From positions 32,490-96,489 of the forward strand of contig NZ_CALFYO010000016.1 in the NCBI RefSeq assembly GCF_937952055.1: 64,000 nucleotides of DNA, given 5' to 3'. The notes under the pieces are model-generated. The model had not been told where the DNA came from. It ran no database searches and worked only from the letters and a program-made list of their open reading frames with translations. The DNA is from an uncultured Piscinibacter sp. GTDB lineage: Bacteria > Pseudomonadota > Gammaproteobacteria > Burkholderiales > Burkholderiaceae_C. The stretch's first letter is position 1. Each line of letters opens with the position of its first letter. Below are positions 56,778-64,000 of the stretch, in pieces. Position numbers and translations under genes: made by a program.

Positions 56778-57980
56778 TCACTGCCCGTAGCGACGCGCCC
56801 ATTCGCGCTCGATCACCTCGACCCAGCTCGCGTGGGGCTCGGGAAGCACCGGCGCGGACTGCAGCACCGCGCCGGGCGCTGTGCCATGAGCGAACAGCGC
56901 GCGCTCGTCGGCGGAGAGCTTGTCCTGCGCGAGCACCGTCGGATCGCCCCAGTGGCGGATGTCGGCCTTGCGCGACTGCGCCAGCGGCGACTGCAGGAAG
57001 TTGATCACCACCTGCGCGCCCTCCTTCGCCCGCGCGTTGAACGGGATGGCGAGGAAGTGCGTGTTGCCGATCGTGCCGCCGCGATGCTGCCAGCTCACCA
57101 CGCTGTCGGGCAGCCGCCGGGCAGCGATCTCGTTGGCTGCCTCGTTGGGATTGAAGGTCAGCGTGATGTAGAGCTCGCCATCGGCGAGCATCTGCCGCAT
57201 CGCCGCGTTGTTCGCCGGGAACTGCCGGCCCTGGCGCCACAGCAGCGGGTGCAGGGTGTCGAGCGTGCGCCACAGCGGCGCGAGCAGTGCCGCCGTGTCG
57301 GCCGGCGCGCGCGCCTGGAAAGGCTGAGGGTCGGCGGCAGCCTCCAGCAGCACCTGCTTGAGGAAAGTGGTGCCGTGGAAATTGGGCGGCTTGGGGTAGG
57401 TGAAGCGGCCGGGATGGCGCTGTGCGAAGCCGATCAGTTCGCCCAGGCTCTGCGGCGGCTGCGGCACGCGCTTGCCGTCGCCATAGAAGGTGAACTGCGC
57501 CATGCCCCAGGCGGCTTCGTAACCTTCGACCGGCTCGGAGAAGTCGATGCGCGTGGTCGGCTTGCCGATCACATCGACCAGCGCGAAGTTCGGCAGCGCC
57601 TCCGCGAACGGTCCGAACAGCAGGCCCTCGCGCTTCATGGCGAGGAAGTTCTCGCCATTGATCCAGCCCATGTCGGCGCTGCCGTCCCGGGTGCGGCCGG
57701 CCTGCTTCTCGGCCCGCACGCGCTTGACCAGTTCGGCGGTATCGCCGAGCTTCACATGCTCGAGCTTCACGCCGAAGCGCGTGTCCACCTCGCCAGCCGC
57801 CCACTGCAGGTAGGCGTTGACGCGCTCGCTGCCGGCCCAGGCATTGAAGTAGACCGTCTGCCCGCGCGCGGCGCGCTCGAGGCGCGCCCAGGCTGCCGGG
57901 TCGGCCGCCGCGGCGGCAGGCAGCCAGGGTGCGAGGGCCGTGGCGGCGAGCAGGCGGCGGCGGGAGATCGGCTGAGGCAT
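56778..57980 (-). CDS. ynjB: ABC transporter substrate-binding protein, YnjB-like
   Basis: The 400-residue protein has a twin-arginine-like signal (ISRRRLLAATALAPWLPAAAAA) and an extracellular solute-binding body typical of YnjB: VYFNAWAGSERVNAYLQW, GWINGENFLAMKREGLL, FHGTTFLKQVLLEAA. The E. coli homologue's ligand is not established, so the transported compound is unknown. It leads the minus-strand operon. Confidence 0.88.
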   Translation of the reverse strand: MPQPISRRRLLAATALAPWLPAAAAADPAAWARLERAARGQTVYFNAWAGSERVNAYLQWAAGEVDTRFGVKLEHVKLGDTAELVKRVRAEKQAGRTRDGSADMGWINGENFLAMKREGLLFGPFAEALPNFALVDVIGKPTTRIDFSEPVEGYEAAWGMAQFTFYGDGKRVPQPPQSLGELIGFAQRHPGRFTYPKPPNFHGTTFLKQVLLEAAADPQPFQARAPADTAALLAPLWRTLDTLHPLLWRQGRQFPANNAAMRQMLADGELYITLTFNPNEAANEIAARRLPDSVVSWQHRGGTIGNTHFLAIPFNARAKEGAQVVINFLQSPLAQSRKADIRHWGDPTVLAQDKLSADERALFAHGTAPGAVLQSAPVLPEPHASWVEVIEREWARRYGQ

Positions 57981-58178
57981 CGGCTGGAGACGGTCGTGTG
58001 GCGGGTGCGCCGCAGTGTATCGGCCCGTGCTCGGCCCGGCGGACGTGCGCGGCTGCGGCGGCGATCGGCCTGTGTCGGCTGGCGGGCACGGAATCTTTCA
58101 GCGACAAGGGCGCAGCCTCGCGCTGCGGCAGGGCGTGCGCCATCACCCGCCGGCCGGCGCATCGACCAGAATCTGCGC

Positions 58179-59159
58179 ATGCCCACGCCGATGCTGCGCC
58201 ACGACGCCTGGTACCACGCCCGACTCGCACCGCGGGCAGGCCGCGTGCGCGTGGTCATCGACTCCGACGCCGCCAACGAGATCGACGACCCGTTCGCGAT
58301 CGCCTGGGCGCTGCGCGTGCCCGAGCGGCTGCAGGTGGAGGCGGTGTACGCCACGCCCTACTCGTTCGCGCACCGCCGGCCGCAACTGCGCCTGCAGCAG
58401 CACCGGCAGTTCGACCCGCCCGGCATCGGCATGGAGCGCAGTCATGCCGCCATCGTGCAGGTCTTCGAAGCGCTCGGGCTCGACCCCGGTGGCCGCCTGT
58501 GGCGCGGCTCCACGCGCTACCTGGACTCGCTGGACGCGCCCGAGCGCAGCGAGGCCACCGACCACCTGATCGCCACCGCCCTGGCCACGCCCGAGGACGA
58601 GCCGCTGTATGTCGTGGCGATCGGCTGCGCCACCAACGTGGCCAATGCGCTGCTGCTCGAACCGGCCATCGCCGGGCGCATCGTCGTGGTGTGGACCAGC
58701 GGCTACCCGTCGCACGCGCCGCACCCCAATCACTCGTTCAATCTCGAGCAGGACCTGCTCGCCTCGCAGTGGCTGCTCGACAGCGGTGTGCCGCATGTCT
58801 ATCTGCCCGGCTTCCACGTCGGCGCGCAGTTGCGCCTGTCCCTGCCCGAGATGGAGCGCTGGGTGAAGGGCCGGGGCGCCATCGGCGACCACCTCTTCGA
58901 TCTCTACACCCACAACCCGCTGTGGGAGTTGCTGGGCATCGACAGCTTCGAGGCGCACTCCTGGGTGATCTGGGACCTCATCAACATCGCCTGGCTGATC
59001 GAGCCGGACTGGGTTGCCAGCGGCGTCGTGCGCACGCCCCGCCTGCGCGACGACAAGCGCTGGCAGGCCGACGCGACGCGGCACCCGATGCGCGAGGCCC
59101 ACGCCGTGCAGCGCGACGCGATCTTCCGGGCCTTCTTTCGCGCCCTGCCGGCCCGCTGA
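58179..59159 (+). CDS. Nucleoside hydrolase family protein
   Basis: The 326-residue protein has the calcium-binding start VVIDSDAANEIDDPFAIAWAL, in the DTD-motif position but reading DSDAANEIDD, and the later ligand region EQDLLASQWLL. Such enzymes hydrolyse the N-glycosidic bond of nucleosides. The variant first motif and the unusual second half (LWELLGIDSFEAHSWVIWDL) suggest a divergent substrate. It is divergent from ynjB, and the upstream 198 bases hold both promoters. Confidence 0.8.
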   Translation: MPTPMLRHDAWYHARLAPRAGRVRVVIDSDAANEIDDPFAIAWALRVPERLQVEAVYATPYSFAHRRPQLRLQQHRQFDPPGIGMERSHAAIVQVFEALGLDPGGRLWRGSTRYLDSLDAPERSEATDHLIATALATPEDEPLYVVAIGCATNVANALLLEPAIAGRIVVVWTSGYPSHAPHPNHSFNLEQDLLASQWLLDSGVPHVYLPGFHVGAQLRLSLPEMERWVKGRGAIGDHLFDLYTHNPLWELLGIDSFEAHSWVIWDLINIAWLIEPDWVASGVVRTPRLRDDKRWQADATRHPMREAHAVQRDAIFRAFFRALPAR

Positions 59160-59236
59160 GCGCCGTGCGCCGAGTGTCGCCGGGGCGCTGAGGGACCTCC
59201 AGGCGCCCGGCCGCCAGCGGTCCCTTTGATTCGCAT

Positions 59237-59264
59237 GCTGAGCGTCAGCCTGCTCAGGCTCAGC
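59237..59264. promoter_or_regulatory. Inverted repeat upstream of the MarR gene
   Basis: GCTGAGC (59,237-59,243) and GCTCAGC (59,258-59,264) are inverted around 14 bases, with AGCCTG/CAGGCT symmetry inside. This is a plausible MarR operator, about 57 bases before the start codon. Confidence 0.45.
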
Positions 59265-59320
59265 GCAGTGATAGCATGGCCTGCGGCCCGTCGTGGCCTT
59301 CTCTGGGAACTTCGAGCGGC

Positions 59321-59794
59321 ATGAAGAAGAACAGCCCCCCGCCGGTGGACATCGACGTGCTGCCGGGTCACCACATCCGGCGCCTGCACCAGATCGCGGT
59401 GGCCATCTTCCTGCAGGAAACCGAGGCGCACGGCATCACGCCGGTGCAGTACGCGGCCCTGCAGACGGTGGCCAACCACCCCGCCATCGACCAGCGCACG
59501 CTGGCCGGCAGCATCGGGCTGGACACCTCCACCATTGCCGGCGTGGTCGACCGACTGGAGGCGCGGGGCCTGCTGGTGCGCGGCGCCTCGCCGACCGACC
59601 GGCGCGTGCGCCTGCTCACGCTCACCGACGAGGGGCATGCGCTCCTCGCGGCGGTGGTGCCCGACATGCAGAAGGCGCAGCAACGCATCCTCGCGCCGCT
59701 GCCCAAGCCCGAGCGCGCCGAGTTCATGCGCATGCTGCGCACGCTGGTGGAGGCGAACAACGAGTTGAGCCGGGCGCCGAGCGAGGCGCGCTGA
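59321..59794 (+). CDS. MarR-family transcription regulator
   Basis: The 157-residue protein shows the MarR winged helix: QYAALQTVANHPAIDQRTLAGSIGLDTST in two parts, VVDRLEARGLLVRGASPTDRRVRLLTLTDEG. The gene is convergent with the nuclease-like gene downstream. Its target may be itself or neighbouring genes; no ligand can be inferred. Confidence 0.9.
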   Translation: MKKNSPPPVDIDVLPGHHIRRLHQIAVAIFLQETEAHGITPVQYAALQTVANHPAIDQRTLAGSIGLDTSTIAGVVDRLEARGLLVRGASPTDRRVRLLTLTDEGHALLAAVVPDMQKAQQRILAPLPKPERAEFMRMLRTLVEANNELSRAPSEAR

Positions 59795-59803
59795 GGCTCG
59801 GCC

Positions 59804-60388
59804 TCAGCCCCTGGCCAGTGGCATGCCGCGCAGTGCCTGCGCCAGTTCGGCCGCCTGCCACACCGCGATGCGCTGCTCGGCGGCATAGGGCACGGCGTTC
59901 TCGGTCAGTTCGCCCAGGCCGATGTGCAGCGCATCGGGCACGCCGGCCCCCTCGCGCGCCGCCTGCAGCGCGCGCAGCGCTTCGAGACCGGTGCGCGCCG
60001 ACTTCCAGCGGCGCGCGCTGACGAGCATCTTCCGTCCCTGGCGTTCCAGTTCGAAGTCGTAGGCGGCATGATTGCGCCGCTGCACCGCGTAGCCGTCGCG
60101 CGCGAAGGCCTGCTCGAGCAAGGCGGAAAACTCCGGCCAGCCCATGGCGGCGACTGCCGACTGCGTGCGCGCCACGGCCGCCGCGCTGGGCAGACGCCAC
60201 TGCCTGACGAAGGCCACCACGCCGACGACGAGGAAGGGAAAGCCGGACAGCGCCCCGACCACCCGCCAGCGGTCGGGCAGCAGCGCCGCGACGACCGCAC
60301 CGAGCACCACGGCGAGGAGCACGCTGATCCACCACGGCGAACGCAGCAGGATCGCGAACAGCGAGTTCGGGGCCATCTGGAACTTCAA
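59804..60388 (-). CDS. Membrane-anchored Mrr-like restriction endonuclease-fold protein
   Basis: The 194-residue protein has two membrane helices (about residues 15-37 and 43-60) and then an Mrr/restriction endonuclease-like core: LLEQAFARDGYAVQRRNHAAYDFELERQGRKMLVSARRWKSARTG in parts, with D and the xxK-like lysines. The PD-(D/E)xK core is imperfect (ARRWK where QCK is usual), so activity is doubtful. The TTG at 60,388 was chosen because AGGAGA sits eight bases upstream and the start LKFQMAPNSLF looks like the family start. Confidence 0.7.
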   Translation of the reverse strand: MKFQMAPNSLFAILLRSPWWISVLLAVVLGAVVAALLPDRWRVVGALSGFPFLVVGVVAFVRQWRLPSAAAVARTQSAVAAMGWPEFSALLEQAFARDGYAVQRRNHAAYDFELERQGRKMLVSARRWKSARTGLEALRALQAAREGAGVPDALHIGLGELTENAVPYAAEQRIAVWQAAELAQALRGMPLARG

Positions 60389-60425
60389 GCGCAGGTCTCC
60401 TGGTGCTTCGCACGGACGCGCGAGT

Positions 60426-61457
60426 CTACGCGGCGAGCGCTGCCAGCTCGTCGACGACGCGCTGCACGCCTTGCGCCGACAGGTAGTCGTCGACACGCGA
60501 GCGCACATGGGCCACCAGCACCGCCTCGCTGCGCTCGGCCGACCAGTCCTCGCCGTCGCTGCCCTGCCTCGCCGGTCGCGACGCCAGCACGCGCCACTTG
60601 GCGCACCAGCTCACCGACCACAGCCACATCGCGCTGCGCAGCGGCAGCAGCCAGCCGCGCCAGGCGTCGCCGCCCGCGCAGCGCTGCAGCCAGCGCGCCT
60701 GGAAACCCCGCACCTGCGCCGGCGTGAGCACGGCCGAGATGGCGAGGACCCAGGTGGTCGAGGTGTAGAGGCTGGCATGCGCCAGATCCAGCGGCGGCAG
60801 GCTGTAGCGCGCCTTCTCCAGGTCGACGAGCATGGCGCGGCCATCCTCGCGCAGCAGGAAGTTGCCTGGGTGGGCGTCGAAGGCGATCAGCCGCTTCGGC
60901 GGCCGCTCGATGCGCGCGCAGCATGCCGCGAGCGCGGCGCGCTGCGCGTCGATGGCGCGACGGCTGGCCGCATCGAGGCCGGCGGCGTCGAAGTGCACGG
61001 CCTGCGCCTCGATCTCGTCGCGCAGCAGGGCGAGGGGATCGGGCGGGTCGAGCAGCGGCGCACGCGTGCCTGCGTCGGGCAGCGGCAGCGCGTGGATGGC
61101 GGCCAGGGCATCGGCGATGGCCATCAGGTCCCCGGGCAGCCGTGCCGGCCGGCCGATGATCTCCTCGACCAGCAAGGCGCCGCGCGGCAGTGCCGGCGAC
61201 GGCGGCAGCACGCCGTGCAGCCGCGGCGCATGGCCACTGGCCGAGGCGCGCTCGAAGCACGCGGCCTGGTAGGCCAGGTTGTCCGCGGCGCGCAGGTCCA
61301 TCTGGCTCTGCTTGGGCAGGCGCGCCAGCACGCCCGTGCCGGCCAGGCGGAAGTGAGCGTGGGCCAGGCCGCTGTCGGGCAGCGCCTCCAGCGTCGCCCC
61401 GGCCCAGGGCGAGCGGGCGTCGCGCAATGCGGTGCGCAGCGAGGCGGCCAAGCTCAC
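60426..61457 (-). CDS. APH-type phosphotransferase (aminoglycoside/choline kinase-like)
   Basis: The 343-residue protein has the kinase-like fold of the APH family: catalytic loop LIAFDAHPGNFLLRED (the Brenner-like HxD motif replaced by DAHPGN), then VDLEKARYSLPPLDLAH with the metal-binding Asp. The substrate may be a sugar or small amino compound. A GTG start overlaps the upstream glycosyltransferase stop (GTGA). Confidence 0.8.
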   Translation of the reverse strand: MSLAASLRTALRDARSPWAGATLEALPDSGLAHAHFRLAGTGVLARLPKQSQMDLRAADNLAYQAACFERASASGHAPRLHGVLPPSPALPRGALLVEEIIGRPARLPGDLMAIADALAAIHALPLPDAGTRAPLLDPPDPLALLRDEIEAQAVHFDAAGLDAASRRAIDAQRAALAACCARIERPPKRLIAFDAHPGNFLLREDGRAMLVDLEKARYSLPPLDLAHASLYTSTTWVLAISAVLTPAQVRGFQARWLQRCAGGDAWRGWLLPLRSAMWLWSVSWCAKWRVLASRPARQGSDGEDWSAERSEAVLVAHVRSRVDDYLSAQGVQRVVDELAALAA

Positions 61458-62077
61458 GGCCAGCCCCGGCCGGCGAGGTGCACCAGATCGCCCGGCTCGT
61501 CGATGTCGTGCAGCGGCGCCAGCTCGGCGCAGCGCAGGCCGGCTTCGCGCATCCGCTCGCGCGTGCGCGCCAGCACCTGCGGCGTGCTCCAGGGCAGGGC
61601 CTCGAACAGGCGCGGCTCGGCGCGATGCAGGCCGATCAGCGCATAGCCGCCGTCGTGGGCCGGCACGAGCACGGCATCGTGTGTGGCCAGCGCCGCACGC
61701 GCGGCACGCAGGCAGGCGGCGTCGAGGTCCGGCGCGTCGGTGCCGATGAGCAGGGCGCACTCGTGCCCAGCCAGCATGCGCTGCAGCGCACGCAGCATGC
61801 GCGCCCCGAGGTCGCCTTCGCCTTGCACCGCCAGCGTGAGGCGGGGATCCTGCCCGAGCTCGCGGAAGACGGGATGCGTCAGGTCCGGCGCGGCGCACAG
61901 CGTCACCGGCCCCACGTCGGCCGCGAGCGCTTCGGCGACGCTGTGCCGCAGCATCCGCTGCGCCAGCGCCGCCGCGCCCTCGGCGCCCAGCGCCGGGATC
62001 AGCCGCGTCTTGGCCAGGCCCGCCCTTGGAGCCTTGGCCATCACGATCACGGCGCAGCCGGAACTCAGCGGTACCAC
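61454..62077 (-). CDS. Glycosyltransferase, TIGR04282 type
   Basis: The 207-residue protein reads VIVMAKAPRAGLAKTRLIPALG, then LLIGTDAPDLDAACLRAARAAL and VLVPAHDGGYALIGL: the DUF2064/TIGR04282 nucleotidyl/glycosyl transferase type. Annotations link this group to arsenosugar synthesis, but it is also found in other lipid or sugar pathways, so the role is open. It overlaps both neighbours. Confidence 0.82.
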   Translation of the reverse strand: MVPLSSGCAVIVMAKAPRAGLAKTRLIPALGAEGAAALAQRMLRHSVAEALAADVGPVTLCAAPDLTHPVFRELGQDPRLTLAVQGEGDLGARMLRALQRMLAGHECALLIGTDAPDLDAACLRAARAALATHDAVLVPAHDGGYALIGLHRAEPRLFEALPWSTPQVLARTRERMREAGLRCAELAPLHDIDEPGDLVHLAGRGWP

Positions 62078-62745
62078 CGGGCCAGTCTATCGGCGCCGAC
62101 GCCGAGCGCGTAGAGCAGGCGCAGCCGCCACATCAGCACGATGGTGCGCCACACGCCGCGCTGCTCCCAGCGGCGGCCAGAGGTGATCACGCGTTCGCGC
62201 AGGCAGATGGGGCGGCGCATGCGCCTGAGTCGGATCGACAGCTCGATGTCTTCCATCAAGGGCTGATCGGGGAAACCCCCGGCCGCATCGAAGGCGGCGC
62301 GGGTCATGAACATCGCCTGGTCGCCGGTGGCGATGCCGCTCCAGCGCGAACGGCGATTCATCAGCGCGGCGATCAGCGGCAACATGCGCGAGCGACCCTC
62401 GATGATCACGTCGAAGCGGCCCCAGGCCTGCGCGTGCGTGGCCAGGGCGCCGGCGATCGCCGCGTCGGCGCCTTCGGGCAGGCGGGTGTCGGCATGCAGG
62501 AAGAGCAGGCACGGCGAGTTCGTCAGCGCCGCGCCGGCGTTCATCTGCCGCGCGCGGCCGCGCGGGCCGTCGACGACGCGGTCGGCCAGCGGCCGCGCCA
62601 GTGCCGCCGTGTCGTCGCGGCTGCCGCCGTCGACGACGATCACCTCGGCACCGCGTGCGCGCAGCGGCGCCAGGGCGCGCAGCGTGGCGGCGATCCCCCC
62701 GGACTCGTCGAGCACCGGCACGACGATGCTCAACGCCGTCGTCAT
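62065..62745 (-). CDS. Family 2 glycosyltransferase, TIGR04283 type
   Basis: The 226-residue protein has LSIVVPVLDESGGIAATLRAL, the sugar-nucleotide motif VIVVDGGSRDDTAALA, FLHADTRLPEGADAAI and FPDQPLMEDIELSIRLRRM. It is the usual partner of the TIGR04282 protein, and the two genes overlap by 13 bases. No arsM or radical SAM gene for arsenosugars is in view. Confidence 0.85.
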   Translation of the reverse strand: MTTALSIVVPVLDESGGIAATLRALAPLRARGAEVIVVDGGSRDDTAALARPLADRVVDGPRGRARQMNAGAALTNSPCLLFLHADTRLPEGADAAIAGALATHAQAWGRFDVIIEGRSRMLPLIAALMNRRSRWSGIATGDQAMFMTRAAFDAAGGFPDQPLMEDIELSIRLRRMRRPICLRERVITSGRRWEQRGVWRTIVLMWRLRLLYALGVGADRLARWYR

Positions 62746-63521
62746 GCCGCCCTCGCCATGCGGCGCTGCTGCCAGGCCGACAGACCGCTCGCGCCGACGA
62801 GCGCCGCCACCCAGGCCGCTGCATAGGCGCTGCCTTCGCGCCACTGGCCGAGGCCGAGCCAGAGCACGACGAAGAACGCCGCGAAACCCGTCAGCCCGTG
62901 CACGAAGCCGCGCAGCAACGCCACCGTGGCCGCGGCACCATGCTGCGGCAGCGTGAAGCAGGGCAGCACGTTGCCGGCGATCGGCACGGCCAGCAGCAGG
63001 CCACTGACCGCCGCGGGCGCCACACCGGCGCTGCGCATGATCAGCCAGGCCACCAGCACCGCCACGGCCACACGGCAGACGAGCTCCAGCCGCGGAATGG
63101 CCACCGCACCGGGCCGCACCGGCAGACGCGGCATGGCGGCGGCGCCGAGAGCCAGCGCCGCCAGCGCGAGCCCGCACGCCAGCACGGGCGGCAGCGGCAG
63201 CAGCGCAAGCAACGCCCCGGCGGCGAAGAAGGCCAGGTTGGCCAGCAGCAGGGACACCGGCCAGCGCCAGCGCAGCGCGCTCCAGGCGAAGACGAGCAGA
63301 TGCACGACCGTCGCCGGCAGGCACACCAGCGTTGCCAGTGCGATGTCCCGCACGTCCTGCACGCTGGCCTGCAGCAGCACGAATCCCATGATCGGCCCGG
63401 CGATCATCGGCAGCCCGGCGAGCGTGCCGCCGACCGCATGGCCGAAGCGCTTCGCCGCCAGCGAGGCCAGCAGCACCGACGCGGCCACCAGCGTCAGTTT
63501 CAGCAGCAGCGTCGGGAGCAT
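62742..63521 (-). CDS. Polytopic membrane protein of unknown function
   Basis: The 259-residue protein has eight or nine hydrophobic helices and conserved-looking GGTLAGLPMIAGPIMGFVLLQ at residues 31-51. It overlaps the glycosyltransferase gene at ATGA and probably belongs to its pathway, perhaps as a transporter. No family name is recognised. Confidence 0.65.
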   Translation of the reverse strand: MLPTLLLKLTLVAASVLLASLAAKRFGHAVGGTLAGLPMIAGPIMGFVLLQASVQDVRDIALATLVCLPATVVHLLVFAWSALRWRWPVSLLLANLAFFAAGALLALLPLPPVLACGLALAALALGAAAMPRLPVRPGAVAIPRLELVCRVAVAVLVAWLIMRSAGVAPAAVSGLLLAVPIAGNVLPCFTLPQHGAAATVALLRGFVHGLTGFAAFFVVLWLGLGQWREGSAYAAAWVAALVGASGLSAWQQRRMARAA

Positions 63522-63530
63522 CGGCGCGGA

Positions 63531-64000
63531 TCAGTCCGGCGTGCCGTAGCCGCCGCCGCCGGGCGTCTCGATGACGAACACGTCGCCCGGTTCCATCTGC
63601 ACCGAGCCGATGTGGCCCAGTCGCTCGATGCGGCCGTCGGCACGCTCGACGCGGTTCGCCCCCGGCTGCCCCGGCTGCCCGCCGGCCATGCCGAAGGCCC
63701 CGTGCGTGCGGCCGTTGGAGAGGATCGATGCCGTCATCGCTTCGAGGAAGCGCACGCGGCGGGTGCCGCCGTTGCCGCCCTTCCACCGGCCGGCCCCTCC
63801 CGAACCGGCACGGATCGCGTAGCTGTCCAGCCGCACCGGAAAGCGGAATTCCAGCACCTCGGGGTCGGTCAGGCGCGAGTTGGTCATGTGCGTCTGCACT
63901 ACGCTCGTGCCGTCGAAGCCCGGTCCCGCGCCACTGCCGCCCGAGATCGTCTCGTAGTACTGGTGGCGCGCGTTGCCGAAGGTGAAGTTGTTCATCGTGC
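63531..64000 (-). CDS. Hydantoinase B/5-oxoprolinase-family protein, C-terminal part (start outside window)
   Basis: The visible 155 residues are the end of a hydantoinase B-type protein: TMNNFTFG at the window edge, then YYETISGGSGAGPGFDGTSVVQTHMTNSRLTDPE and GGAGRWKGGNGG. Such enzymes hydrolyse 5-oxoproline or hydantoins with ATP. The codon before the first visible Met is also in frame, so the gene continues beyond 64,000; its partner subunit or domain lies outside. Confidence 0.9.
   Translation of the reverse strand, partial: TMNNFTFGNARHQYYETISGGSGAGPGFDGTSVVQTHMTNSRLTDPEVLEFRFPVRLDSYAIRAGSGGAGRWKGGNGGTRRVRFLEAMTASILSNGRTHGAFGMAGGQPGQPGANRVERADGRIERLGHIGSVQMEPGDVFVIETPGGGGYGTPD

Noticed and set aside
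1..64000. Integrase, transposase or other recombinase gene
   Set aside because: I looked for tyrosine recombinase, serine recombinase and DDE transposase motifs in all plausible frames and saw none.
1..64000. tRNA or rRNA genes
   Set aside because: No cloverleaf with a TTCGANNC-type T-loop in the right context and no rRNA signature was found. The frequent TTCGA strings in the repeats are part of the arm boxes.

Overview
The window is GC-rich DNA whose codon use and protein content point to a betaproteobacterium, most likely of the order Burkholderiales. This is an inference from protein families only; no rRNA or other phylogenetic marker is present.

Positions 430 to about 45,800 hold an unusual array. 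Some 70 small genes and gene remnants, almost all on the + strand, are separated by an imperfectly palindromic repeat. Full-length copies are about 110-130 bp and short copies about 45-67 bp. A typical copy starts with GCCTGACCCTTCGCTCGAGC, often overlapping the stop codon of the upstream gene. Its middle is a long stem-loop (GGCCCGCGAGGCG / CGCCTCGCGGGCC around CTGTCATCATC), and it ends with GCTCGAACGTCAGGCCGCAC shortly before the next start codon. The outer boxes GCCTGAC / GTCAGGC, the inner CGCTCGAGC / GCTCGAACG boxes and the variable centre match the plan of integron attC sites, except that most copies carry GAC/GTC where canonical attC sites carry AAC/GTT. The first copy (432-548) has the canonical GCCCAAC / GTTGGGC. 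I read the region as a chromosomal gene-cassette array, or a close relative of one. No integrase lies in the window, so at present it is a cluster of attC-like sites without an integrase.

The cassettes encode typical cargo: three GFA-type zinc proteins, several GNAT acetyltransferases, four SnoaL/NTF2-like proteins, cupins, RidA, MOSC, OsmC, SDR, TfoX-N, RDD, SMR, DUF488, DUF2277, DUF3079, DUF3175 and DUF4124 proteins, and many small membrane or secreted proteins. Several cassettes are decayed: a VOC protein with an internal deletion, a PanE fragment, an iron-permease tail, a frameshifted GNAT and a cupin remnant. A few genes point the other way. A stretch from about 36,000 to 41,270 lacks clear repeats and carries a Cu(I) P-type ATPase behind a CueR-type promoter, plus a divergent CMD-protein/HxlR-regulator pair.

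From about 46,000 to the end the DNA looks like ordinary chromosome, with larger, tightly overlapping operons and no repeats. One minus-strand cluster resembles the E. coli ydjXYZ-ynjABCDF region: an ABC transporter (ynjB, ynjC, ynjD), a CDP-alcohol phosphatidyltransferase (ynjF), and a fusion of a VTT/TVP38 membrane domain with a mercuric-reductase-like flavoprotein. It is followed by DUF547, DUF3047 and a second flavoprotein, with a ClpP-like protease gene beyond. After a nucleoside hydrolase and a MarR regulator on the + strand comes another overlapping minus-strand operon. It carries a hydantoinase B-type protein cut by the window edge, a membrane protein, two glycosyltransferases of the TIGR04283/TIGR04282 type, an APH-type phosphotransferase and a membrane-anchored Mrr-like nuclease-fold protein.
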